64,000 nt of DNA, from positions 1,798,001-1,862,000 of the forward strand of contig NZ_CP042431.1 of the NCBI RefSeq assembly GCF_007970185.1. Reading direction: 5' to 3'. How positions within the stretch are numbered: position 1 is the stretch's first letter; each line of letters opens with the position of its first letter. Origin of the DNA: Pseudobacter ginsenosidimutans (GTDB lineage: Bacteria > Bacteroidota > Bacteroidia > Chitinophagales > Chitinophagaceae). The notes under the pieces were generated by a model. It did not search any database. It saw only the letters and a program-made list of their open reading frames with translations, and had not been told where the DNA came from. The translations under genes were made by a program, and so were the position numbers. Shown here one piece after another: positions 18,101 to 28,124 of this stretch.

Positions 18101-19006
18101 TTGTACACTGTGGCCGCAAACCTTCCATACTACAAAGAGATCAATGATTTTCTGGCAACGCTTCCGCATCCGGGAAGGACAACAAATCCTGCGTTCTATT
18201 GCAGGCGCATACAACCCCTGGAAGCAGGCATGACGGTATACCGGCCACCATTCAGAAGGTCTTTCTATTTTTTCTCCCTGTTTGTGAATGCCGGCAATAT
18301 CAGTATTCAGTACGATGATAAAATGGTAACGAACCCGGAATCATATATGGTTTGCCACTCGCCTGGCCTGGTTTACAGCTTCACGCACGACCATAAGTTG
18401 GAAGGATATGTGATCTATTTCAAGCCGGAATGTTTTTCTTTTTTTAAACCTGATTTCCACCAGAGTTTCCCATTTTTCAATACCCTGTATACAAACCTGT
18501 ATAAGATGGATCAGGCAACAGCTGAAGGATTGGCGCCCCATTTTGAAGATGTACAGGCTGCTTATGAAAGAAACACGACAGAGAATCACATGGAAGCGCG
18601 TGCAAAGTTGCTCGCCTTACTATATCATATCAAGGAATTTGTCGGAAACCGTTCTTCGGGTACACGTTTTGTTACGCCACAGCAACTTTTGCTGTCAAGG
18701 TATGTTCAGTTAGTGAACAATCATTACATCGATAAGCGAAGTGTGAAAGAGTATGCTGACCTCCTGGCCGTTACACCCAATCATCTTTCCCAGACAGTAA
18801 AAGCCGCTACGGGTAAAAATGCGCTGGCCTTCATTGTTGAGCGCATCATTGCAGAATCAAAGTCGCTTATTTTATATACTGATTTCGATATAACTGAAAT
18901 AGCGCACCAGCTTGATTTTTCCGATCCGGCTAATTTTGGAAAGTTCTTTAAGAAAGAAGTCGGGATCTCCCCACTGGAGTTCAGAAAACAGCGAGCCATC
19001 AAATAA
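18101..19006 (+). CDS. AraC family transcriptional regulator
   Basis: This protein of about 300 residues has an N-terminal cupin-like sensing region (SFYFFSLFVNAGNISIQYDDK) and a C-terminal double helix-turn-helix of the AraC type (VKEYADLLAVTPNHLSQTVK, then ITEIAHQLDFSDPANFGKFF and the closing GISPLEFRKQ). No ATG is available near the start; TTG 18101 or GTG 18110 would serve. It lies immediately upstream of the VOC and alpha/beta hydrolase genes and probably controls them. Confidence 0.88.
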   Translation: MYTVAANLPYYKEINDFLATLPHPGRTTNPAFYCRRIQPLEAGMTVYRPPFRRSFYFFSLFVNAGNISIQYDDKMVTNPESYMVCHSPGLVYSFTHDHKLEGYVIYFKPECFSFFKPDFHQSFPFFNTLYTNLYKMDQATAEGLAPHFEDVQAAYERNTTENHMEARAKLLALLYHIKEFVGNRSSGTRFVTPQQLLLSRYVQLVNNHYIDKRSVKEYADLLAVTPNHLSQTVKAATGKNALAFIVERIIAESKSLILYTDFDITEIAHQLDFSDPANFGKFFKKEVGISPLEFRKQRAIK

Positions 19007-19095
19007 ACCATCTTCCCCAATTTATTGACCAGCGCAGGGCTGTTAATCAATTTTTCTTTGTGATAAGAAAATCAATCACAATTTAAAATTGAACA

Positions 19096-19503
19096 ATGGC
19101 AACAAAAGTTTTTATCAATCTTCCCGTAAAGGATATTGAAAGATCCAGGAGTTTTTTTGAAGGACTGGGCTTTCAGTTCAACCCGCAATTTTCTGACGAG
19201 AACGCGGCGTGTATGATCATCAGTGATGCAATCTATGCACAGCTCTTGCAGGAAACTTACTTCGCTACGTTCACCAAAAAGCCGATCAGTGACGCTAAAA
19301 AAACTACGGAAGTACTGATTGCACTGGATGCAGCTTCGCGGGAAGAAGTTGATCAGATGGTGGCCAGTGCGAAAAAGCTCGGGGGAAGAATTTACGCGGA
19401 CCCAGCTGATCATGGCTGGATGTATCAGCACAGTTTTGAAGACCTGGATGGTCATCAATGGGAGATCGCGTACGCAGACATGTCACAATTCCCCACTCAA
19501 TAA
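19096..19503 (+). CDS. VOC (glyoxalase/bleomycin-resistance fold) family protein
   Basis: This 135-residue protein has the VOC pattern: FINLPVKDIERSRSFFEGLG at the start of the first beta-alpha-beta module and a second module ending SFEDLDGHQWEIAYADM, where the Glu is a typical metal ligand. The YdfO/Rv0577-like sub-pattern is common and its substrates are generally unknown. It sits 90 bp after the AraC gene and 7 bp before the hydrolase gene, so the two enzymes are probably one operon. Confidence 0.87.
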   Translation: MATKVFINLPVKDIERSRSFFEGLGFQFNPQFSDENAACMIISDAIYAQLLQETYFATFTKKPISDAKKTTEVLIALDAASREEVDQMVASAKKLGGRIYADPADHGWMYQHSFEDLDGHQWEIAYADMSQFPTQ

Positions 19504-19510
19504 ACTTATT

Positions 19511-20383
19511 ATGAAACATTTTTTGATCACGGTATTATTAGCTGCCGCTATTTTACAAAGTAGTACCGGATTAGCACAAACGAAGATCCCATATGGCTCC
19601 AACAACGGAAGCTACAAAACGATCAATGGCGCGAAACTTTATTACGAAGAATATGGTAAAGGAACTCCTTTACTGTTGATCCATGGCGGACTGAGTTCTA
19701 TTGAAGGAGTGGGTCCGCTTATTCCGGAGCTGTCGAAAAAGTTTAGGGTCATTGCGGTGGATTGCCCGGGACAGGGTCGTTCGGAGCAGGGCGATTCTGT
19801 AAGTTATCAACTTATGGCTGATTATTTGTTGAAACTGGTGGATGCTTTAAAACTGGACAGCACTTATATCTTCGGTTATAGTGATGGTGGAAATGTGGCC
19901 TTACTGATGGCGGCTGATCGTCCTGATAAGGTGAAGAAAGCAGTTGCCTTTGCTGCAGCATCGGACACTTCGGGATATTTTGGTTATGTGACTTCTTCCC
20001 TGGACGAGCTCACGCCGGAGGTGATGGAGAAAGATTATCGCTGGTGGCTGGATGTGCATTTGAAGAAAACGCCACAAAAGGACAAATGGAAAAAATTCGC
20101 AAAGGATTTTAGAACTATGTGTTCTACTCCGGTGATTGTTCCTGCTGAAAAGCTGGCTAAGATCCAAAGTAGAGTACTGATTGTGCAGGGCGATAATGAT
20201 ATTGTAAAGCTGGAACATGCTGTACAATTGCATCAGTCTATCAAAGGAAGTCAACTTGGGATTATTCCGGCAGCTTCCCATTTTATCATTTTCGAAAAAC
20301 CGGGAGCGCTTAATAGCATGGCGATAGAGTTTTTCACCAAAGAGCCGAAGTTGTTCGATTGGACGAAGTTGAATGAGTTGTAA
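19511..20383 (+). CDS. Secreted alpha/beta hydrolase
   Basis: The ATG at 19511 was chosen because it opens a good signal peptide (core FLITVLLAAAILQSSTG, cleavage near GLAQ); the longer upstream extension would run through the VOC gene. This gives 290 residues. The alpha/beta hydrolase motifs are HGGLSS (oxyanion region), GYSDGG with nucleophile Ser, GDNDI with the probable acid, and ASHF with the catalytic His. It resembles esterases and epoxide-hydrolase-like enzymes. It follows the VOC gene by 7 bp and is closed by a terminator. Confidence 0.86.
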   Translation: MKHFLITVLLAAAILQSSTGLAQTKIPYGSNNGSYKTINGAKLYYEEYGKGTPLLLIHGGLSSIEGVGPLIPELSKKFRVIAVDCPGQGRSEQGDSVSYQLMADYLLKLVDALKLDSTYIFGYSDGGNVALLMAADRPDKVKKAVAFAAASDTSGYFGYVTSSLDELTPEVMEKDYRWWLDVHLKKTPQKDKWKKFAKDFRTMCSTPVIVPAEKLAKIQSRVLIVQGDNDIVKLEHAVQLHQSIKGSQLGIIPAASHFIIFEKPGALNSMAIEFFTKEPKLFDWTKLNEL

Positions 20384-20394
20384 CGATATTATTT

Positions 20395-20426
20395 GATCCC
20401 ACTTGTAAACACAGGTGGGATTTTTC
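20395..20426 (+). terminator. Rho-independent terminator after the hydrolase gene
   Basis: ATCCCACTTGT pairs with ACAGGTGGGAT (one G-T pair) around AAAC, followed by TTTTTCTTTT. It lies between the convergent hydrolase gene and the beta-helix gene. Confidence 0.8.
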
Positions 20427-20494
20427 TTTTCAAACAACTCACAAAAAAGGGAGCCTCCAATAAATTGAAGACTCCCTATCCAATTGCCAGGACC

Positions 20495-23400
20495 TTATTT
20501 TCTGATGATCATTCTTTCTATATGATGCTGTGTGCCATCTTCCACTTTTAGGATATATACGCCACCACTCAGCTTTTGTACATTGATGGTATTGATCCCC
20601 TGAACCAGTAATTGCTGATGTACCAACTTTCCACTTGCATCGTACAATTGAAGTGTGGACCTGCTGGCTGCATGATCGATCTGAACTACAAATTGTCCCT
20701 TGTTCGGATTAGGATACACCAGTAAGTTTGGACCATTCTTTCTTATTGCGATCATCTTACTGTACTTGAATCGTCTATCGATATCTACCATCTTCAACCG
20801 GTAGTAATTCCATCCGTTGGCTGGTTGATTATCCCAGAAAGTGTAGGACTGATTGCCAGCGATATTTCGCGCGGGCACTTGCCCGATAGAAACCCATTCG
20901 TTATTGCCAGTGCTGCGTTCCACCTCAAAATGAGAAACATTCTCTTCATTGGCTGTGAGCCATTCCAGCCTGCTTTTATCATTGATCAGCCTGCCACTGA
21001 AATTGAGCAGATCGAGGGGTAATGGTGATGAAGTGATCGCTGCCATCGAACCTGAGCTGAAGGAAGTGACATAGAACTCTGCATACTGCAATCCCTGGTA
21101 AGTACCCAGCGTAAAGGTTGTTTTGGAAGCAGTGTCTGCAAACTTGTAACTGGTATAGCCTGTGGCATCTGTATTCCAGGCGTCTGCTCCATTTACTTTA
21201 TACAATACCAGGTTGCGAAGGCTCTCAAATGAAACAGTGTTCTTTACATCACTGCTGTCTGCTGCTCCGAAGTAGAATCTTACACCCACTGAATCTACCG
21301 GCGTTTTGCTGGTGGTGATGGTCCAGCTGCGATTGAATGGATACAGGTTATCGGTTGTGCCGAAGGGAGCAGTCATCATCTCTGTATTGTCAGTTGCATA
21401 GCCGGTCCTGAGGTTGCCGGAAGCTGTAATGGTGCCGAGATCGTTGAATCCTGCTTTGATAGACACCAGGATCTTTTCACCGGTTGTGTTATAGTAATTG
21501 GTCCAGCCATTGTTTTGACAATTGATGTCTGAAATGAGTGTGGCACTTGTTTCGTTCAATGAATACGACTTGCTGGATTCATACGCGCCCATATCGATAT
21601 TGATCAGACCAATTCGTGGTTGATTGGCGATGTCTTTTAATATAGATGCGTCTATGGCAATGTTGACGCCCGCATTGATAGCAGGGCTGCACAAAGTCAA
21701 AGCCAATCCATCATCGGCAGTACCCCAAAGATTATCTGCACCATCGGGATCGGTTTCATTTACAAAACCCGGATCAGCAGCCTGAAGATTATTGCCTTTG
21801 TTCAGCTGCATGCCTGCTGCATGGTAAACATCATTGTCACCTGCGCCTGCATGGCATTTATAGAAAATATTATTATACACTGATGCATCTCCGGTAGTAG
21901 GGTCTAGCCTTATGGCCCCGCCACGACCATTGGAAGTAGTATCGGCATAGAAAGTATTATTGGTGATCCAATAAGAACCCGAGGCAATGCACACAGCTCC
22001 TCCACCCACACTGCTTTTATCTTTATTACGAATGAACAGATTGTTCACCAGCGTATCCGTCCCCTGGAACAGGCTCATGGCTGCGCCGGTATTGGTGCTG
22101 CTGTTCGATTCGAAAAAGGAATTCTGCACAAATAATTTATTCGATTGTTCATTGCGGATAGCGCCGCCGTACTGTGCAGTATTGCCCGTAAACCTGGAAG
22201 CATCGATCCTGAAATGGCCACCTGTCTGGAATATCGCGCCGCCCCCAATTGTTGCAAGGTTCTTTTCAAAGCTGCTGCCTGTAACAGGGATATTGGCAGC
22301 CAAACCATACAATGCCCCACCTCGTTTTGCAACATTCTCCTTTAAAACACATTTTTCCAACGCAGGATGTGAATTATCACGGACAAAGATGGCGCCGCCA
22401 TCATTTCGGGCTGTGTCTTTGATGAACTGGCAATTCCTGACAATTGGATTTGAAAAATTGATGCAGTATAAGCCTCCACCATAAGTAGCAGAATTCTCTG
22501 AAAACAGGCAGCTGTCGATCAGCGGTGAAGAGTAGATTGCGGTGTGTACGGCTCCGCCATCTGAAGTTGCTGTGTTCCTGATGAATTGACTATTCTTGAA
22601 AACCGGAACTGATGAATCTCTTGTATAGATCGCTCCTCCGTAACGGGCGCTGTTCTCAGCAAAATAACAGCTATCAATAACCGGAACGGACTTCAGCATA
22701 TTCTGGATGGCGCCACCGGTGGAGGTACATTTGTTACCGATGAACCTTGAGTTCCTGATCACAGGATGACTGGAATAACTGTTGATCATACCACCTGCTC
22801 CTTGTTGGGAAATATTGCCGGAGAATAAACAACTGTCGAATTGCGGGGAGGACAGATAATTATTATAAACGCCTGCTCCATCATCCACCGATTGGTTCTG
22901 CATGATGTTGTTGCTCTTCACAATGGGGCTGGAACGAATGTAATTATACATGCCTGCCCCGTATTTGGCAGTGTTTTCAGCGATGATACAATTGTAGATC
23001 AGCGGTCCGCAGAAATTGGTATTATAGATACCGCCGCCATCGGTAATGGCAGCGTTCTTCGTGAATCGGGAATTCCTGATGGCAGGTGCAGAGGTATCGT
23101 TATTGGCAATGCCAGCTCCGTATTTTGCTGTGTTCTCTGAGAACAGGCAACTGTCGATCAGGGGAGAAGATTTCTTGATATTGTAGATGCCGCCGCCATA
23201 GGTAGTTGCTTTGTTTTGTATGAAGCTGGTGTTTCTTATGATCGGGTTGGAGCCTAAAAAGTTTTGCATACCACCGCCTTCCTCAGCAATATTCCCAGAA
23301 ATGATACAGCTGTCTATCTGCGGAGCGGAGTTAAGGATGTTCATTATTCCACCGCCATCGCTGATGGCTGTATTCAGGGTGATCTGCGTGTTCCTGATCA

Positions 23401-26400
23401 CTGCATTGGAGTAATCACGATTGTAAATGCCGGCACCGGAAGCGCTGCTGTTTTCTGAAATGATGCAACTGTCTATCAGCGCAATGGATTTGACATTGTT
23501 GTAGATGCCACCGCCGTCTCCGGTTGTATTGTTTTTTAGAAAATTAGTTTTCCTGATCACGGCATTGGAGTAATCGATATTATACATTCCTGCACCATGC
23601 ATTGCGGAATTGGATGTAAAACTGCAATTCAGCACAACCGGCGAAGACCTGAAACAATTGTACATGGCGCCACCGTCAACCGTGCACCTGTTATCAGAGA
23701 AATTACAATCGGAGATAAGCGGGGATGCGTTATTGTTATAGATCCCGGCTCCTTCTCTGTTGGCGGTGTTGTTCATGAAATTGCAATTACTGAAACGGGT
23801 GAAAGCCCCGCAGAACAATACAAAGGCTCCGCCTCCTGAATTCCTTTGTATGGCATATCCATCGTTGATGTTGCTGCCTGATCCGTCGGCATTACCATTG
23901 CGGATCGTAAATCCGTCGAGCACCAGGCTGTCTGCAGGAAGTCTGGTATCAACGATCATCAGTACGTGGAAACTATTGTCGAGGTTATCATCCGGGTTGT
24001 TGATATCGCCATCGAGATAAACCGGATTGGCGAGGAGATCCCTTGTGCCACCGCCAGCGGGATAACCGCCGTACAGTTTTAGTCCTGCGCGATAAATGAT
24101 AAAGGAGCTATCGCGATTGGTACCGTTCTGTTGACCGGTAGGGAAATAAGTTCCTTTGGCAACCAGGATACTGTCTACGGTATTTCCAGGTTTGTTGGCG
24201 ATGTGTAATGTGCGTGCCAGTGTTTTATGCGCAAGTGCCCAGGATGCGCCGCTATTGCCGTCGTTGCCATTGGTGCTATCTACATACAAAATATTGGCTG
24301 CCATTGCGAGGGATTCATAAGCGCCCTTGTCGATGGCATCACCAAAGATCCTTGTATTGCCGGAAAGGTCTGTGGACGGCATGCAACTCTCAAAACCCAA
24401 TGAGTAGCCGGTGTTGGCTTCAGTGCTGGAAGTCTGTAATATCAGTCCATCATCTGCTGTTCCCCAAATATTATCAGCGCCGATTGGAGAAGCTTCATTG
24501 ATAAAAAGTGGATCGATGGAATAGCTGTTAGCCAGTTCCGTTAGAGGCATACCTGCATCGTTGTATACATCATTGCTGGCTGTTGCCTTACACTTGTAGA
24601 AAATATTGTTTTGCAGTTTTGCATTTCCGCTACCACCTTCCAAACGGATAGCGCCGCCATTGCCCATGGTGGTATCGGCATAAAATGTATTGTTGACTAC
24701 CGAGAAATTTCCAGCAAACAAACAGATAGCGCCACCGCCTACAGCGCTATTGTCTTTATTCCGGATGAACAGGTTATTCACGAGTGTGTCGCTACCCTCG
24801 GCAAGGCTCATGGCTGCGCCGGTATTGTTGGAACTGTTTCCACTGAACACAGAATTCTTTACCGACAAAACAGGATTGCTCTGATTGCGGATAGCGCCTC
24901 CATATTCTGCACTGTTGTTTGTAAAGGTGGAACCTGAAACCTGAATTGTGCCTCCTTCCTGGTAGATAGAACCTCCTGCCAGCGAAGCCGTATTGTTGTT
25001 GAACTGTGTGTTGTTGATGGTGGCAGTTGAATTGCCTGAGTTGGCGATAGCTCCACCTGCTTCCGCATTGTTCCCATCAAATCGCGAACCGGTGATCAGG
25101 TTTTGAGCATTGATATTATTGATAGCTGCACCCGTCAGTCCATTGTTGGCAATGAACTCGCAATTGGTGAACACAACACTGTTGTCATAATTCTGAATGG
25201 TGCCGCCAATACCTCCGCTGGTAATTTGGTTGTTATCGAAACGACAATTTTCAAAAACAGGATCGGTATCGATGGTATAAACAGCGGCTCCTTCTCTTCT
25301 TGTAAGGTTATTGGTAAAGACGCAATTGATGATCTTTATCTTTTTCGATTTTGCGTTATCCTGTAAAACCAGTGCGCCGCCATAGTTTTGCCACACATCA
25401 AAGTTGTTATACTTTTTGCGAAGGTCTCCTGTGGCGTTTCCATTCCGGAAAGTAAAGCCATCGATGATCACACTGTCTGCTGTGGCTGATAATCCGGCTA
25501 CAACCATGATATGATAGCTGTTGTCTGTAGACAGATTTGGATTAACAATATTTCCATCGAGGTAAACCGGGTTGTTGGCGATATCTCTTACACCGCCACC
25601 GGCAGGATATCCGCCATACAATTTGATATTACCACGTAAGATGGTGAAGGCACTGTCGCGCGAAGCGCCGGCCTGCACACCGGACGGATAGTATGTTCCC
25701 TTTGCCACGTAGATGGACATGATAGGCTGGTTATTGCTCAATGCGCGCGACAATGTTTTATAAGCTGTAGACCAGGAACTGCCGTCGTTTGCATCATTAC
25801 CATTGGTACTGTCTACATACAATTCGGAACCGATACTTGATTCATAAGCGCCGATATCGATCTGATGCCCAACAATCCTCGGATTGCCGGCGATATCGAA
25901 TGAAGGGATGATATGTCCGATGCCAGTTGTATCACCTGCATTGGCTAATGAAGTGGTTCCTGTAATTACAAGTCCATCATCAAGAGTGCCCCAGGTATTG
26001 TCGGGACCTGCAGGCGATGCTTCGTTCTTAAAAACCGGGTTAACAGAAAAACTATTGTGGCTTTCTGTGTAGGGCATGGCGGCATCATTATATACTTCTG
26101 TGCCCGATGCGGCTTTGCATTTATAGAAAAGATTATTTCGCAGATTGCAACTTCCGCCGGTGCCTTCCAGCCTGATGGCCGCGCCACGACCATTAGTGGT
26201 ATCAGCATAGAAAGTATTATTGGCGATGAAATAATTGCCGTTGTACAAACAAATAGCGCCGCCGCCTACTGTGCTGTTGTCTTTGTTTTGAATGAAAAGA
26301 TTATTGATCAAAGTGTCTGCGGCACCACCTGCAAGACTCATCGCAGGCGCGGTATTGGTACTTTTATTTCGACTGAAGATGGCATTCTTTACAGTGAGTT

Positions 26401-27769
26401 GCGGATATCCTTCGTTCCTGATCACTCCTCCATATTGGGCAGCGTTTTCGCTGAACAGACCCTTGTCTATTGTTACACTTCCTGATTTGAAAGTGAGTAC
26501 ACCGCCTCCACGCGAAGCTTTATTACCGGAATAAGTTCCGCCATTGATAGTGATTGTTGAAGTAACCGAGTAAATAACGCCGCCATCAACTTCTGCATTA
26601 TTCCCTGCAGCAGTGGCCTGATTAACGGAAATAGTAGATTCTTCAATATAAATAGCACCACCAGTTGCTGAGGTATTATTCAAAAACTTACAGTTATTGA
26701 TATTACCGTTTGAACGCCTGACAAACATCCCTGCTCCAAACCTTGCATTGTTATTGCTGAACGTACTGTTTTTGATGGAGGCATTTTGGACCTGGAAAAT
26801 TAAAAGAGAGCCTCCCTGTTGAGGAAAGGAATTATTTGAAAAGAGACAATTATCCACTTCTGCGCTCATCGAACTAAGGCTGGCAACACCACCGAGTTCA
26901 AATGTCTCGTTGTTCAGAAAACTACTGTTAAGTATTCTGGTCTCTCCTCCCCATCCCGCAAGCCCTGATTCTTTATAGCTTTTATTATCTGAAAAAATGC
27001 ACTCGTTAAAAACGGAACTGCTATTGATGGCGCCCACACCGGCGCCACGTATCGCAGTGCCCGAACTGAATTTGCATTTATTGAAAATCACTGCCGCATT
27101 ATTGGCATATACTCCGCCTCCGGTATTGGAAGAATTGTTTGTAAACTCACAATTGGTGACGGCAATGGGATTATCATGGTCGATAGAAAGCCGTTCTAAA
27201 AGCAGCCCGCCGCCAAAATGCCTGTAGAGTACCAGTTGACTGGAATAATACTTGCCATCGGGGTCCTCCAGATCGGATCCTTTACCATGGCGGAAAGTAA
27301 ATCCATCGATCACCGTGCTGTCTTTGATGCCTTTGCTTCCTACCACTACCATGATGTGAAAGCTGTTACCGGCAGCATCACCAGCTGTACCGATATCGCC
27401 ATCGAGATAGACTTTGTTGACTGTTGGATCGCGGACGCCTCCGCCCCTGGGGTAACCACCCAGCAGCCTGATGCCGGCGCGATAGATGGTGAAGGCAGAG
27501 TCGCGGTCAGTAGCTGACTGATCGCCGGTGGGGAAATAAGTGCCGCTGGCCACGTGAACCTGAACGGCTGAACTACCTGCATTCACGGCGGTGAGGGCAT
27601 CGGATAGTTTGGTATAGGCATTGGTCCAGCTGCTGCCGTTGTTGGCGCCGGTTGCTCCACTGTCTACATACACATTTTGCTGGCTCTGTGCCTGGAAAGA
27701 AACCAGACAAATGGAAAAAGTTATCAATAAAAGGTACAGGCGATCCTTTACTGTAAATGTTTTGTTCAT
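20495..27769 (-). CDS. Giant beta-helix repeat surface protein with T9SS type A sorting domain
   Basis: This 2424-residue secreted protein has a signal peptide ending near AQSQQ. Three large modules follow, each opening with a LYVDSTNGND-like block (near residues 30, 648 and 1161) and each closing with an IDxGAYES block (last near 2065). Between them are right-handed beta-helix rungs with the pattern NNTA..GGGIYN and SxPxIDSCxFSEN; the third module is greatly expanded, with about twenty near-identical rungs. A domain near residues 2240-2320 (LEWLTANEENVSHFEVERS) and a C-terminal sorting signal (VYPNPNKGQF, LSGGVYILKV) complete it. Family knowledge suggests a surface adhesin or polysaccharide-binding or -cleaving helix; no catalytic site is recognisable. 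Confidence 0.9.
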   Translation of the reverse strand: MNKTFTVKDRLYLLLITFSICLVSFQAQSQQNVYVDSGATGANNGSSWTNAYTKLSDALTAVNAGSSAVQVHVASGTYFPTGDQSATDRDSAFTIYRAGIRLLGGYPRGGGVRDPTVNKVYLDGDIGTAGDAAGNSFHIMVVVGSKGIKDSTVIDGFTFRHGKGSDLEDPDGKYYSSQLVLYRHFGGGLLLERLSIDHDNPIAVTNCEFTNNSSNTGGGVYANNAAVIFNKCKFSSGTAIRGAGVGAINSSSVFNECIFSDNKSYKESGLAGWGGETRILNSSFLNNETFELGGVASLSSMSAEVDNCLFSNNSFPQQGGSLLIFQVQNASIKNSTFSNNNARFGAGMFVRRSNGNINNCKFLNNTSATGGAIYIEESTISVNQATAAGNNAEVDGGVIYSVTSTITINGGTYSGNKASRGGGVLTFKSGSVTIDKGLFSENAAQYGGVIRNEGYPQLTVKNAIFSRNKSTNTAPAMSLAGGAADTLINNLFIQNKDNSTVGGGAICLYNGNYFIANNTFYADTTNGRGAAIRLEGTGGSCNLRNNLFYKCKAASGTEVYNDAAMPYTESHNSFSVNPVFKNEASPAGPDNTWGTLDDGLVITGTTSLANAGDTTGIGHIIPSFDIAGNPRIVGHQIDIGAYESSIGSELYVDSTNGNDANDGSSWSTAYKTLSRALSNNQPIMSIYVAKGTYYPSGVQAGASRDSAFTILRGNIKLYGGYPAGGGVRDIANNPVYLDGNIVNPNLSTDNSYHIMVVAGLSATADSVIIDGFTFRNGNATGDLRKKYNNFDVWQNYGGALVLQDNAKSKKIKIINCVFTNNLTRREGAAVYTIDTDPVFENCRFDNNQITSGGIGGTIQNYDNSVVFTNCEFIANNGLTGAAINNINAQNLITGSRFDGNNAEAGGAIANSGNSTATINNTQFNNNTASLAGGSIYQEGGTIQVSGSTFTNNSAEYGGAIRNQSNPVLSVKNSVFSGNSSNNTGAAMSLAEGSDTLVNNLFIRNKDNSAVGGGAICLFAGNFSVVNNTFYADTTMGNGGAIRLEGGSGNAKLQNNIFYKCKATASNDVYNDAGMPLTELANSYSIDPLFINEASPIGADNIWGTADDGLILQTSSTEANTGYSLGFESCMPSTDLSGNTRIFGDAIDKGAYESLAMAANILYVDSTNGNDGNSGASWALAHKTLARTLHIANKPGNTVDSILVAKGTYFPTGQQNGTNRDSSFIIYRAGLKLYGGYPAGGGTRDLLANPVYLDGDINNPDDNLDNSFHVLMIVDTRLPADSLVLDGFTIRNGNADGSGSNINDGYAIQRNSGGGAFVLFCGAFTRFSNCNFMNNTANREGAGIYNNNASPLISDCNFSDNRCTVDGGAMYNCFRSSPVVLNCSFTSNSAMHGAGMYNIDYSNAVIRKTNFLKNNTTGDGGGIYNNVKSIALIDSCIISENSSASGAGIYNRDYSNAVIRNTQITLNTAISDGGGIMNILNSAPQIDSCIISGNIAEEGGGMQNFLGSNPIIRNTSFIQNKATTYGGGIYNIKKSSPLIDSCLFSENTAKYGAGIANNDTSAPAIRNSRFTKNAAITDGGGIYNTNFCGPLIYNCIIAENTAKYGAGMYNYIRSSPIVKSNNIMQNQSVDDGAGVYNNYLSSPQFDSCLFSGNISQQGAGGMINSYSSHPVIRNSRFIGNKCTSTGGAIQNMLKSVPVIDSCYFAENSARYGGAIYTRDSSVPVFKNSQFIRNTATSDGGAVHTAIYSSPLIDSCLFSENSATYGGGLYCINFSNPIVRNCQFIKDTARNDGGAIFVRDNSHPALEKCVLKENVAKRGGALYGLAANIPVTGSSFEKNLATIGGGAIFQTGGHFRIDASRFTGNTAQYGGAIRNEQSNKLFVQNSFFESNSSTNTGAAMSLFQGTDTLVNNLFIRNKDKSSVGGGAVCIASGSYWITNNTFYADTTSNGRGGAIRLDPTTGDASVYNNIFYKCHAGAGDNDVYHAAGMQLNKGNNLQAADPGFVNETDPDGADNLWGTADDGLALTLCSPAINAGVNIAIDASILKDIANQPRIGLINIDMGAYESSKSYSLNETSATLISDINCQNNGWTNYYNTTGEKILVSIKAGFNDLGTITASGNLRTGYATDNTEMMTAPFGTTDNLYPFNRSWTITTSKTPVDSVGVRFYFGAADSSDVKNTVSFESLRNLVLYKVNGADAWNTDATGYTSYKFADTASKTTFTLGTYQGLQYAEFYVTSFSSGSMAAITSSPLPLDLLNFSGRLINDKSRLEWLTANEENVSHFEVERSTGNNEWVSIGQVPARNIAGNQSYTFWDNQPANGWNYYRLKMVDIDRRFKYSKMIAIRKNGPNLLVYPNPNKGQFVVQIDHAASRSTLQLYDASGKLVHQQLLVQGINTINVQKLSGGVYILKVEDGTQHHIERMIIRK

Positions 27770-27963
27770 ATACAGGTTGTTTGTTGGGTGTTTGATTTTT
27801 CTTGTAAAAGGGTGTTGGGGTGGAATGAAACAGTTGGGCGTTCCAGTTGACGATCCAGTTGGTGTATGCGATAATTATACACCAGCCAGATGGTAACCAG
27901 CAGCAGGAGAAAGAATAAGATCATGGCGATAAGCCACAGCAGTAGTTTTTTTCTTTCCGGCAT
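27766..27963 (-). CDS. Small single-pass membrane protein coupled to the beta-helix gene
   Basis: This frame encodes 65 residues: a basic start (PERKK), one strong transmembrane helix (LLLWLIAMILFFLLLLVTIW), then a polar tail. Its TGA overlaps the ATG of the giant surface protein as ATGA, the usual form of translational coupling. No homologue is recognised. The perfect hydrophobic core and the 4-bp overlap support a real gene; its short length is the main doubt. It might help membrane handling or regulation of the surface protein. Confidence 0.5.
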   Translation of the reverse strand: MPERKKLLLWLIAMILFFLLLLVTIWLVYNYRIHQLDRQLERPTVSFHPNTLLQEKSNTQQTTCI

Positions 27964-27982
27964 AGCTTTATTTGTTGGGAAG

Positions 27983-27990
27983 CAAAGCTA
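27983..27990 (-). promoter_or_regulatory. Possible Bacteroidota -7 promoter element
   Basis: On the minus strand TAGCTTTG matches the Bacteroidota -7 consensus TAnnTTTG, about 20 bases before the small membrane protein ATG. A convincing -33 TTTG is not seen at the right distance, so this is tentative. Confidence 0.3.
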
Positions 27991-28124
27991 CCAGCCGGCT
28001 GATGGGAAAGGAAAATCAGCGCATTTCAAAAGCGTTACAGGAGCGTCACAAAAACGTTACAAGGCGGAATGGAGGCAGTTTTGAGACTAACGGGTCTGGT
28101 TATTCGGGGATTTATGGGTGGTTA

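Noticed and set aside
21987-22484. Plus-strand frames up to 165 codons inside the giant minus-strand gene
   Set aside because: They are antisense shadows of the repeated coding sequence.
20500-27700. Possible CRISPR-like or satellite repeats in the giant gene
   Set aside because: The repeats keep one open reading frame and encode beta-helix rungs; there are no unique equal-length spacers.
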